Positions 52,401 through 60,727 of a stretch of 61,076 nucleotides of DNA are shown here, in pieces (position 1 is the stretch's first letter; every line of letters begins with the position of its first letter). The notes below the pieces were generated by a model. It was not told the DNA's origin. It made no database searches and was given only the letters and a program-made list of their open reading frames with translations. The position numbers and the translations under genes were made by a program. The DNA is from B46-G9 sp964581175 (lineage in GTDB: Bacteria > Desulfobacterota > DSM-4660 > Desulfatiglandales > Desulfatiglandaceae), in assembly GCA_964581175.1 (NCBI GenBank), contig CAZONI010000013.1, forward strand, positions 1 to 61,076, written 5' to 3'.

Positions 52401-53765
52401 ATGGGACAGAATGAACAGATGGAAAGGACCCGTGAGTTGGAATCCAGATTCAGTGAAACCATGAAGAAGCATCTTGAAAGACTCGCGGGTCCTTCTCTCC
52501 CGGCAGCGGATTTTCCGGTCAACGTGACCTCACTGGCGTGCTCCGTGTTACTGGCAGAGCGTGAAAGTGAGTTGAAAAGACATGAATCTGAGCAGCGTTT
52601 CACCTGCGACGACGTTTTGCTGGAGATTTCAGAGCTCGGTATACCAGCGAATGGAAATCTTGAAAAAATCGTCAAAGACATGGAAGAAGCCGGATATATC
52701 CGGGTGCAGGGAGAGCGCTTTTTGCATGTCCAAATGCCGTTGTTACGGTTCTGCGGCATACTTGATGATATTTTTCCGAGGATGCAGGGAATAAATCTGG
52801 TTGCCTATCTGGTTCAGGCAATGGAGGAAGTTCGGTCCGGAAGGAAAGGGCTGGACGAGGCGCAGACGCAACTGGACCAGGTGCTTGAAATACAGGGGGT
52901 ACCTCTCTTGGAAAGCCGGCTCGCGCATCCTGCAAAAGGAATCTCTGCGCGTTCCATCAAGGGCCGCAGCAAGGATCAAAAGGCCGGTGCCGAAAGGGAG
53001 GGAAAGACGGGTAGGGAGAAACAGAGACAGGCGATATTGAAACTCTTCCGGGCGGCCATCAGGGAAGAAAGGCAGAGGGAGCCGGTATTTTCCTCCGGAG
53101 TTATTCGCCCCGGGCGCATCATGCGGGAAGACAGCCGCAGGAAGAACGTGGAAAGGCTCGATGAATCTCGTGTTGAGCACGAATCCGGCGCAGGACCACA
53201 AATTGACCGGCTGGCTTGTGCCTCTCCTCCAGAAGAAATCAGAGTATACGATGATCTCCGAACAGGGCACGACCGAAGGACTCAGGAAAAAAAAAGGGAT
53301 AAGAGAAACGCCCATGGTGAACTTCCGACCGTCGGAAAAAGGAAGGGTATTTCGTCCGATGAAGATATAGCAGAACGCATAGCTGCATTCAAAGAAGAAC
53401 TGGCGATGATCTGTCCTTTGTGCGGCAAGGGAAGGATTGAAATGCGTGAGACTCAAAAAGGCAAACGGTTTTATGTGTGTTCACACGATGCATGCTATTT
53501 TGTCAGCTGGGGCAAGCCCTACCACCTGAGCTGTCCCAGGTGTCAAAACAGTTTCCTGATTGAGATGGCTGATGCTGAAGGAGGCCCCTTTTTGAAATGC
53601 CCCAGGGCGACGTGCAATTACAAACAGAACCTTCCGGGGGCGGACGGACCCATCCAAGCGGCAGGGGGTGAAGTGAAAAGAGAAAAAAGCACAACCGACG
53701 AAACATCGGCTCGAAGGCGGAAGAAGACAGTGGTCAGAAGACGGTTGGTCCGCATAAAAAGATGA
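52401..53765 (+). CDS. Protein with two C-terminal topoisomerase-type zinc fingers, flagellar cluster
   Basis: 454 residues, not recognised as a named family. The N-terminal about 150 residues are helical with a possible winged-helix (CDDVLLEISELGIPANGNLE, KDMEEAGYIRVQGERFL). A basic, low-complexity middle follows (about 165-330). The C-terminus has two C4 zinc ribbons (CPLCGKGRIEMRE...CSHDAC; CPRCQNSFLIEM...CPRATC) like those of topoisomerase I, and ends in RRRKKTVVRRRLVRIKR. Nucleic-acid binding is likely. It sits between the broken FGE gene and fliK. Confidence 0.7.
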   Translation: MGQNEQMERTRELESRFSETMKKHLERLAGPSLPAADFPVNVTSLACSVLLAERESELKRHESEQRFTCDDVLLEISELGIPANGNLEKIVKDMEEAGYIRVQGERFLHVQMPLLRFCGILDDIFPRMQGINLVAYLVQAMEEVRSGRKGLDEAQTQLDQVLEIQGVPLLESRLAHPAKGISARSIKGRSKDQKAGAEREGKTGREKQRQAILKLFRAAIREERQREPVFSSGVIRPGRIMREDSRRKNVERLDESRVEHESGAGPQIDRLACASPPEEIRVYDDLRTGHDRRTQEKKRDKRNAHGELPTVGKRKGISSDEDIAERIAAFKEELAMICPLCGKGRIEMRETQKGKRFYVCSHDACYFVSWGKPYHLSCPRCQNSFLIEMADAEGGPFLKCPRATCNYKQNLPGADGPIQAAGGEVKREKSTTDETSARRRKKTVVRRRLVRIKR

Positions 53766-53784
53766 GGGGAATTTTTTGCCCTCA
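53763..53784 (+). terminator. Possible weak terminator after the zinc-finger gene
   Basis: TGAGGG / CCCTCA, 6-bp stem starting at the stop codon, with a T6 run in the loop but not after the stem. Weak as an intrinsic terminator. Confidence 0.3.
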
Positions 53785-53897
53785 AATTGTGACTGGATGG
53801 AAAATATTACCTTCCTGCTTTGCTATCCAGGGCCATTCTCGTAGTGCATTATCAACTAATCTATTGAAATAAATAACAAAAAAATCTGATCGTTCTT

Positions 53898-53913
53898 TGG
53901 CACACTCGTTGCT
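53898..53913 (+). promoter_or_regulatory. sigma54 promoter of the fliK-flgD-flgE unit
   Basis: TGGCAC-ACTCG-TTGCT, full consensus, 45 bp before fliK. TTGAAATAA at 53864-53872 lies 34 bp upstream of the promoter; the same nonamer lies 55 bp upstream of the motA promoter. Confidence 0.88.
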
Positions 53914-53958
53914 CTTCTTCAGAGTGAACCGCAGAGAAGTCAACGAACGGAGAAGCAC

Positions 53959-55686
53959 ATGAATCCAGCCTTAGCCTTGAATCTCTTTTCAGACCCGGGG
54001 TGTTCCAATGCGATCCCGGCGACCGGGATGCCGTGTGAGATAGGCGCAAGTCTTTTTAAGAGCCTTCTGGCAAAAGAGAACAGCTCATTGGGGGTGGCGA
54101 AAAAAAGTCTGGTGCATCCCGGAACTGCCGGCGAAGGATCGAGCGGCGCAAGTGGCATGAATAGTTCGGCCGGCGGGAAGACAACCAAGTCCGTGACAGA
54201 TGGTCTTTCCATCCTCGGCCTGCCCGGGCTGCCGATCGGATTCCTGAAATTGGCGCCGGAAAGCGCGTCGAGACTCATCTCTTTTCTTCAGGGACGCGGC
54301 TTCAGCAAAGAAAAATCATTGGCGGTGGTAAAATCGGCCACGGATAATGACGGATTCATTCATGTGAGCCGGTTGGCCGCCCAACTGGGGAATCTTGAAA
54401 AAACGGCCCAGAATATACAAAAAGGACTGGTGATTTCATCGAGAGATGTTCCAGAATTCCAGAAATTTCTCTTTCAGATAGGGATTGGCGCGGGCGACGT
54501 AAAAAAGCTGACAGAACAGAGTGACGATGGAAAAGGCGATATGATGCTTTCAAAACTGCTTCCACAGCTTGCCGATAAATCTCCCGATATGGATACACAG
54601 GAAAAACTTGTTTCCCTGCTTGCCCTGAACGGTATCCAGTGCGTGTCGGATGATGTGCCGAACAGGATAGGCAGCTCGGATCTGAAGGAATTCCTGCAGG
54701 AGTATGCCGGAACATCTTCCGAGGATGTGCAAAAACACATCAAGGCAACCCTTGCGGATCTCCTGAGGGAAAAGGGTGTGCCGCCTGGGAAAGTGAAGTC
54801 ATTTCTGGAGAGCATGAATGTTGAGTATTCGAAAACCCTGTCGCAGACCGGGGCGGGAAAAGCCGGAAAGGGGGCAACAGCGGCACAAATCGGCCTGTGG
54901 AACGGCATCGTCATCGAGCCGAAGAATAAGATGGGTAATGACTCTTGGACCGAGAAGATCCTGGCGATCCTGAAGGATGTGCGCACCGGTGACCGGAAAG
55001 GGGAAGGGACAGCACAGGGAAAGCCGCTTTCCGATATTCATGCCGGGTCTGCAAAGGTCGGTTCCCTCTTGAATGCTGCAAAGGCGGTCCCTTTATCCAA
55101 ACGCCACGGGAAACTCCCAGGAGACGTAATGGACTCCAAAATCACCTTCGGACCCGGAAATACCGGCGCCCATACAGCTGATCCCCATGCGGGAGCCCAA
55201 AACATGTTACGCGCGGCACCGCAGGACGGGACGCCCGGGCGTGCCTTCCAGTATCCTCAATCTGCCTCCCCCGTCCCAGCCATCCTGGACAAGATGGAAT
55301 GGATGGCGGAAGCAGGGGAACAGAAAGCCAGGATTCAGTTGTCGCCTCCTGAACTGGGCCATATAGACCTTCAGCTGGTGATCGACCATGGACATATACG
55401 GGTGCAGCTCGGGGCGGAGAATCCCCTGGTGAAGGGAATGATCGAGTCAAATTTAGGACAGCTCAAAGAGCAACTTGCCGGGTTGGGCTTTGTGGTGGAG
55501 GAATTCAGTCTCCATACGGGCACGGATAACCGGAAGTCAAACGGCGGTCATGATCTGTGGGAACAAAATACAAGAGTCGGCCGGGTAAGCGGGAAGAGAG
55601 TTGCCGGCTCCGAAGGCCTCGCACATGAAACGACGCCTACACAGCCAAAGGTGGATGATCGTTATCAGATTAATGTCCAGGTGTAA
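53959..55686 (+). CDS. fliK: Flagellar hook-length control protein FliK
   Basis: 575 residues. The C-terminal Flg_hook domain is clear (ARIQLSPPELGHIDLQLVID; HIRVQLGAENPLVKGMIE; QLAGLGFVVEEFSLHTG). The N-terminal four fifths are divergent and Ser/Gly/Lys-rich, with EF-hand-like or helical pieces of unknown function; this is usual for FliK, whose N-terminus measures hook length. RBS GGAGA. First gene after the sigma54 promoter at 53898. Confidence 0.9.
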   Translation: MNPALALNLFSDPGCSNAIPATGMPCEIGASLFKSLLAKENSSLGVAKKSLVHPGTAGEGSSGASGMNSSAGGKTTKSVTDGLSILGLPGLPIGFLKLAPESASRLISFLQGRGFSKEKSLAVVKSATDNDGFIHVSRLAAQLGNLEKTAQNIQKGLVISSRDVPEFQKFLFQIGIGAGDVKKLTEQSDDGKGDMMLSKLLPQLADKSPDMDTQEKLVSLLALNGIQCVSDDVPNRIGSSDLKEFLQEYAGTSSEDVQKHIKATLADLLREKGVPPGKVKSFLESMNVEYSKTLSQTGAGKAGKGATAAQIGLWNGIVIEPKNKMGNDSWTEKILAILKDVRTGDRKGEGTAQGKPLSDIHAGSAKVGSLLNAAKAVPLSKRHGKLPGDVMDSKITFGPGNTGAHTADPHAGAQNMLRAAPQDGTPGRAFQYPQSASPVPAILDKMEWMAEAGEQKARIQLSPPELGHIDLQLVIDHGHIRVQLGAENPLVKGMIESNLGQLKEQLAGLGFVVEEFSLHTGTDNRKSNGGHDLWEQNTRVGRVSGKRVAGSEGLAHETTPTQPKVDDRYQINVQV

Positions 55687-55768
55687 TTTTCAACGGTCAG
55701 AGGCCCAGGAAGTAATGCAAGCAACCGTGAACATAACAAACTGAGTAGTTTTAAGGAGGAGTTCTCTC

Positions 55769-56455
55769 ATGGTATCTCCTATTAATGCCATTCAAACGAC
55801 ATCTACGCAAGGAACCAACAGCAATACTTCGACGGCTGCCGATAAGCTTGGAAAGGATGATTTTCTAAAGATTTTTCTCGCACAGATCCAATACCAGGAT
55901 CCTCTGAATCCCATGGAAGGGACCGAATTCACCGCACAGCTTGCCCAGTTCAGCAGCCTGCAACAACTCTTCAACGTGAATGACAACCTGGAATCCATCA
56001 AAGACGTCGGCAGTGACCAGGCCCGATATGATGCGCTGAATTTTATGGGTAAGGATATTGTGGCCAAAGGTGACCAGCTCTCCCTGGGTGACGCCGGAAC
56101 AGCGAATGGAGCGTTTCAGATTCAACAGAGCGCTGAATGCTCTGTCAGCGTCATAGACGGCACGGGGAACCTTGTCCGTTCCATATCCCTGGGCCCGCTC
56201 GATGCCGGGCAGCACTCTTTTGAATGGGACGGCATGAATAATTCGGGCCTCCGGTCGTCGCCGGGCGTCTATACCTTCAAGGTCAATGCAGTGGATGAAA
56301 CAGGGACTTCCGTCCTTGCCGACACCATGACCAGCGGCAAGGTAACGCGGGTGAACCTGGAGGGAGATACGCCGATTCTCTATGTGGGGGATATTCCGGT
56401 AAACTATGACCAGGTTCTGGATATCAGCATGCCGGAAGTGAGTCAGGAATCATGA
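55769..56455 (+). CDS. flgD: Flagellar hook assembly (capping) protein FlgD
   Basis: 228 residues. N-terminal conserved block LGKDDFLKIFLAQIQYQDPL and NPMEGTEFTAQLAQFSSLQQ, C-terminal FlgD Ig/tudor domains (DGTGNLVRSISLGPLDAGQH; FEWDGMNNSG). RBS AAGGAGG. It caps the growing hook. Confidence 0.95.
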   Translation: MVSPINAIQTTSTQGTNSNTSTAADKLGKDDFLKIFLAQIQYQDPLNPMEGTEFTAQLAQFSSLQQLFNVNDNLESIKDVGSDQARYDALNFMGKDIVAKGDQLSLGDAGTANGAFQIQQSAECSVSVIDGTGNLVRSISLGPLDAGQHSFEWDGMNNSGLRSSPGVYTFKVNAVDETGTSVLADTMTSGKVTRVNLEGDTPILYVGDIPVNYDQVLDISMPEVSQES

Positions 56456-56576
56456 CTCTCGAGCCGTGAGGTGCAAGTCAAAGGGACGGAGAAGGGAAAT
56501 CGATCGAGGATTTGATCAGTTGACAATTTAACTATTTGAAGAAACAACGAATCATCAAGGATGGAGGAGAAGAAAA

Positions 56577-58007
56577 ATGGCACTTTCAAGCGCATTGTTT
56601 TCAGGGATCAGCGGGCTGAGTTCTCTCGGCAACGCCATGCAGATCATCGGTGACAACATCGCAAACGTCAATACGGTCGGGTTCAAGGGAAGCAGCTTCA
56701 CCTTTCAGGATCTTTTGAGCCAGTCCATTTCCACCCAGTCCGGTACTTCACAGGTGGGCCGCGGTACCGCAATTGGAGATGTTGCGGCCTCATTTGAACA
56801 GGGCTCATTTGAATCCACCGGCAGTACCACGGACCTGGCTATAGGCGGCGACGGTTTTTTCGCACTTCGTGAAGCCGGAAGTGATAACCTTTTCTACTCC
56901 CGGGCCGGGAACTTCCAATTCAACAATGACGGGTATCTCACCAATCCGGAAGGATATGTGGTCCAGGGATGGAAACTGGATGAGAATGGACAGGACAGCG
57001 GGTCGGTAACCGATATTCTCCTAGATTCATTCACGTCGCCGCCGGAGCAGAGTTCAAAGGTGAATATCGTATCAAACCTTAACACCGATGCACAAGGGAA
57101 TGATTACAGCACTAATGACATAGCCACACATTGGGACGGAACGACAGGTGGAATGGACGACAATTATTACTCTTACCAGAGTACGGTGAAGGTATTTGAT
57201 TCGCTTGGAAGTACACATGACATAACCATCTACTTCGACAGAGACAATTCCCAGCAATCAACATGGCAATATGTTGTTGCATGCAACCCGGAGGAGGACA
57301 TGCGTACCGGCGCTTCAGGGACAGCAGGCGCCGGTCTGCTCGCAAAGGGAACCATCAGCTTCAGTGACAGCTCCGGGACAATCGATCCAAGTGCTGCCAG
57401 TTTTACCATGCAGACATCTGACGGAGCCGGCGCGTGGACGGACTTGAGCGGCTCGCCGCCGACAGTGGATAGTGCCGGTTTGTATGAATTTCACCCCGAT
57501 TTTCTGGGTGGTACGGGCACTCAAATGGATATAGCCTTGGATCTGGGCACTCATTACAATTCGGGAGCATGGACCAATAACGCCTTGACCACGACCCAAT
57601 ACGCACGGTCTTCGACCACTGTCTTCCAGTCGGCAGACGGGTACGGTGCGGGTGACCTGCAGTCGGTGGATGTGGACGTGGACGGGACCATGACCGGCGT
57701 CTATTCCAATGGGCAGCTGCTCCCCCTCTATCGGGTGGCATTGGCAAAATTTCAGAATATTCAGGGCCTTCACAAGGAGGGAAACAGTCTCTACAGGGAA
57801 ACCAGGGAAAGTGGAGACGCTATAACCAATCATCCGGGGACGAATGGGTTGGGCAGCATTTCCCCCAACTCCCTGGAACAATCCAATGTGGATATTGCAA
57901 ACGAGTTTGTCAAGATGATCACCACCCAGCGGGGATTTCAGGCCAACTCGAAGATCATCACGGTGACCGACCAGATGCTTGCCGATCTGATCAACCTGAA
58001 GCGATAA
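56577..58007 (+). CDS. flgE: Flagellar hook protein FlgE
   Basis: 476 residues. N-terminal ALFSGISGLSSLGNAMQIIG and DNIANVNTVGFKGSSFTFQD, central D1/D2 domains, and C-terminal NVDIANEFVKMITTQRGFQA plus SKIITVTDQMLADLINLKR, as in all hook proteins. RBS GGAGGAG. The 121-bp gap before it shows no clear promoter. Confidence 0.97.
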   Translation: MALSSALFSGISGLSSLGNAMQIIGDNIANVNTVGFKGSSFTFQDLLSQSISTQSGTSQVGRGTAIGDVAASFEQGSFESTGSTTDLAIGGDGFFALREAGSDNLFYSRAGNFQFNNDGYLTNPEGYVVQGWKLDENGQDSGSVTDILLDSFTSPPEQSSKVNIVSNLNTDAQGNDYSTNDIATHWDGTTGGMDDNYYSYQSTVKVFDSLGSTHDITIYFDRDNSQQSTWQYVVACNPEEDMRTGASGTAGAGLLAKGTISFSDSSGTIDPSAASFTMQTSDGAGAWTDLSGSPPTVDSAGLYEFHPDFLGGTGTQMDIALDLGTHYNSGAWTNNALTTTQYARSSTTVFQSADGYGAGDLQSVDVDVDGTMTGVYSNGQLLPLYRVALAKFQNIQGLHKEGNSLYRETRESGDAITNHPGTNGLGSISPNSLEQSNVDIANEFVKMITTQRGFQANSKIITVTDQMLADLINLKR

Positions 58008-58028
58008 ACACGGGCCTCGAATCCGGAG

Positions 58029-58069
58029 TCTGGAGTCATGAGTCACGAGTCTCGACTTTTGACTCCAGA
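58029..58069 (+). terminator. Hairpin after flgE built from GAGTC repeats
   Basis: Perfect 10-bp arms TCTGGAGTCA / TGACTCCAGA around a 21-nt loop. The left side also holds tandem GAGTC units. It may end the fliK-flgD-flgE transcript, but no T-run follows. Confidence 0.45.
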
Positions 58070-58215
58070 TTCATCAGGTCACGTCAATAAATTGACAATT
58101 CCCTCCGGTTCGGGCCTATGGGCACATCGCTCTCCTTTCTTGGTATATCTTATTATCCTGTTGAAATAAGAATACAAAAGCTCAAAACAAACCCGGCACC
58201 CTGTAAAATCGGTTC

Positions 58216-58231
58216 TGGCACGGTGGTTGCT
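58216..58231 (+). promoter_or_regulatory. sigma54 promoter of the motA-fliL-fliM-fliN unit
   Basis: TGGCAC-GGTGG-TTGCT, full consensus, 45 bp before the motA ATG at 58277. TTGAAATAA at 58161-58169 lies upstream. Confidence 0.88.
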
Positions 58232-58276
58232 TAGTAGTACTGCGACCTACTAATTTCTTCCGGAGAAATGAGTCGC

Positions 58277-59041
58277 ATGGATATTGCAACCCTCGTTGGT
58301 ATTATTACCGCCTTTGCCCTGGTTCTTTCCGCCATTCTCATGGGGGGAAGTCTGGGGCTGTTCGTCAATCTTCCTTCGGTCCTGATCGTGATTGGGGGAT
58401 CACTGGGCGCCACGATGATTAACTACCCCCTTCCGGACATGCTGAAGGTTGTCAATGTGGTAAAGAATGCCTTCTTCCACAAGCAGGTGACGGCCAGCCA
58501 GGTCATTGCCAACTTTGTGAAGCTCGCCGGCATTGCGCGCCGTGAAGGGATTCTTGCGCTTGAATCCAATGCCAACGAGACGAACGACGAGTTCATGAAA
58601 AAGGGACTGGAGCTTGCCGTGGACGGGCTCGAACCCGGCTCTATCCGGGACATCCTGGAAACAGAGGTGGTTGCAATCCAGGATCGGCACAAATTGGGCG
58701 CTGAAATTTTTACCACCCTGGGCACCTTTGCGCCTGCCATGGGGATGATCGGGACCCTTATAGGGCTTGTGCAGATGCTCCAGACCATGGACGATCCCAG
58801 TACCATCGGTCCGTCAATGGCAGTCGCTCTCCTTACCACGTTTTACGGCGCCATCCTGGCGAATCTTATGTGTCTTCCCATTGCAGGAAAACTGAAAAAC
58901 AGGAGTGGTGCGGAAGTCCTGGTGAAGGATTTGATGACAGAAGGGGTTATTTCCATAGCCAAAGGAGAAAATCCAAGGGTGATTGAACAGAAACTGAATG
59001 CGTACCTGCCGCCTCAGATGCGGGAGAGCTCATTCAAGTAG
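58277..59041 (+). CDS. motA: Flagellar stator protein MotA
   Basis: 254 residues from the ATG at 58277 (MDIATLVGI), spaced better from GGAGA than the ATG at 58268. Four membrane segments (about 5-23, 31-48, 150-170, 185-205) and the conserved proline-region helix (LGTFAPAMGMIGTLIGLVQM; ALLTTFYGAILANLMCLPIA). It belongs to the ion-conducting stator with MotB, but no motB follows; fliL begins 50 bp downstream. Confidence 0.94.
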   Translation: MDIATLVGIITAFALVLSAILMGGSLGLFVNLPSVLIVIGGSLGATMINYPLPDMLKVVNVVKNAFFHKQVTASQVIANFVKLAGIARREGILALESNANETNDEFMKKGLELAVDGLEPGSIRDILETEVVAIQDRHKLGAEIFTTLGTFAPAMGMIGTLIGLVQMLQTMDDPSTIGPSMAVALLTTFYGAILANLMCLPIAGKLKNRSGAEVLVKDLMTEGVISIAKGENPRVIEQKLNAYLPPQMRESSFK

Positions 59042-59091
59042 CCCCAGTCTGTTCCATGGCGCAAGGATGAGGGAGACAGGAGAAAGAGGAG

Positions 59092-59607
59092 ATGGCTGAA
59101 GGAGAAAGAAAAGAGGGTACGGAACAGCAGGGGGAACCTAAGGGAAAGAAATCTCCCATGAAGCTCATTGTCGTCGCACTCGTGATCGTTCTCCTGATGG
59201 GAGGAGGGGCCTTTGCGTGGAAGAGCGGCATGTTGAGCAGCGTTCTTGGCGGAAAGAATGAGAAGAAAGCCGCCGGAGAGGTCAAAGAGGACTCAACCCA
59301 GGAAATCGGTCCGATCTATCCGATGGAGCCATTCATTGTGAATCTGAATGAACCATTGGGGAAACGGTATTTGAAGGTGAAGGTTGAGTTGGAAATGGAC
59401 AAGGAGGATCTGAGACCTGAAATGGACAAGCGGTTGCCGCAGTTCCGGGACGGCATCCTCACCCTTTTGAGCAGCAAAAGTTACAATGACATCAGCGATC
59501 TCTCCGGAAAATATCAATTGCGGGCAGAGATCCTGGGAATGGTGAACGGATACCTGAAAACGGGTAAGGTGAGGAATGTCTACTTCACGGAGTTTATTGT
59601 CCAGTGA
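59092..59607 (+). CDS. fliL: Flagellar basal-body-associated protein FliL
   Basis: 171 residues. One TM at about 22-43 (KLIVVALVIVLLMGGGAFAW) after a charged N-terminus, and a periplasmic SPFH-like domain typical of FliL (YPMEPFIVNLNEPLGKRYLK; GILTLLSSKSYNDISDLSGK). It supports stator function. RBS AGAGGAG. Confidence 0.95.
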   Translation: MAEGERKEGTEQQGEPKGKKSPMKLIVVALVIVLLMGGGAFAWKSGMLSSVLGGKNEKKAAGEVKEDSTQEIGPIYPMEPFIVNLNEPLGKRYLKVKVELEMDKEDLRPEMDKRLPQFRDGILTLLSSKSYNDISDLSGKYQLRAEILGMVNGYLKTGKVRNVYFTEFIVQ

Positions 59608-59619
59608 ATTGAATCATAC

Positions 59620-59663
59620 GGCGAACACAAACGGGTCAACGGGTAAACCGGCGAACGGACAAA
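59620..59663 (+). repeat. Degenerate octamer repeat between fliL and fliM
   Basis: Imperfect 8-mers in a row: ACAAACGG, GTCAACGG, GTAAACCG, GCGAACGG, ACAAATGG. No known function. Part of a set of short degenerate repeats in the flagellar gaps. Confidence 0.55.
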
Positions 59664-59679
59664 TGGAAAGAAGGAAAAC

Positions 59680-60663
59680 GTGAACCAGATACTCTCTCAA
59701 GATGAAGTTGATGCCCTGCTGAAGGGGATGGATACTGGTGAAGTGGAGACCGAAAGTGACGGCCTCGAGGCAGAGGGAGAGTATGAATCTTATGACTGGA
59801 GCAGCCAGGGCAGAAAACTGAAAGGGAACATGCCGCTCTTCGGGCTCGCGAATCAGCGATATGCCCACAGGCTGAAAAACTCCCTCTCCAACGCCCTGGG
59901 GAAGATGGTCGATATAGATTCCGGCCCGCTGGAAATGATCAAGTTTGAAGAATTCCAGCGATCTTTACCCCTTCCCACCAGCCTTCACCTGTTCAAAATC
60001 GAACCCCTGCGCGGTCTTGGAATGCTTGTTATAGAAACCCGTCTGGTATTCAGCCTGATCGAAGCCTTTTTCGGGGGAAACGGGGCCGGGTCCGCCAAAG
60101 TGGAAGGACGTGATTTCACCCCCATCGAGCGAAGAATTATTGAGAAGGTGGTCAACATTGCCTTGACGGACATGGAGAAGGCATGGAAAGACGTTTACCC
60201 CATAAAAACGGTCTTTAAACGGTCGGAAACTAATCCCCAGGGAGTAAACGTCATGCCTGCTAATGAATTTCTCATCTCTGTAAAATTCGAGGTGGAGCTA
60301 AAGAAAGCGGCGGGCAGTATCACCTTGTGCATCCCGTATGCCAGCATCCAGCCGATCCGTGAGAAACTCTCCGGCGGCTACCAGAAAGATGAGAGCGAGC
60401 AGGACAGGATGTGGCTTTCTCTCCTCCGTCAGAGAATCTATGAGTCTAAGGTGGAATTCAGCGTAGATCTGGGAAAAAGCAGCCTCCCGGTCAAGGACTT
60501 CTTGAAGATGAAGGAGGGGGATATCCTGGTGCTCGATAACAGTTTTCAGAAGAAGCTGTTGGCCCGCGTTCAAGGGATCCCGAAATTCCAGGGCTATGCC
60601 GGGCGTTACGGAAGGAAAAAGGTGTTCCGGGTGGCTAATACCCTGAATGATCAATCCGAATAG
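59680..60663 (+). CDS. fliM: Flagellar motor switch protein FliM
   Basis: 327 residues, GTG start with AAGGA 5 nt upstream. N-terminal NQILSQDEVDALLKGM (CheY-binding region), middle CheC-like domain (MPLFGLANQRYAHRLKNSLS), and C-terminal SpoA domain (VEFSVDLGKSSLPVKDFLKM). Complete switch protein. Confidence 0.97.
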   Translation: MNQILSQDEVDALLKGMDTGEVETESDGLEAEGEYESYDWSSQGRKLKGNMPLFGLANQRYAHRLKNSLSNALGKMVDIDSGPLEMIKFEEFQRSLPLPTSLHLFKIEPLRGLGMLVIETRLVFSLIEAFFGGNGAGSAKVEGRDFTPIERRIIEKVVNIALTDMEKAWKDVYPIKTVFKRSETNPQGVNVMPANEFLISVKFEVELKKAAGSITLCIPYASIQPIREKLSGGYQKDESEQDRMWLSLLRQRIYESKVEFSVDLGKSSLPVKDFLKMKEGDILVLDNSFQKKLLARVQGIPKFQGYAGRYGRKKVFRVANTLNDQSE

Positions 60664-60727
60664 ACATGGCGCCGCCATGCCGCAGCAGATGGTTGCTGAT
60701 GGAAATTTTTCACTATGAGGTGGATAG

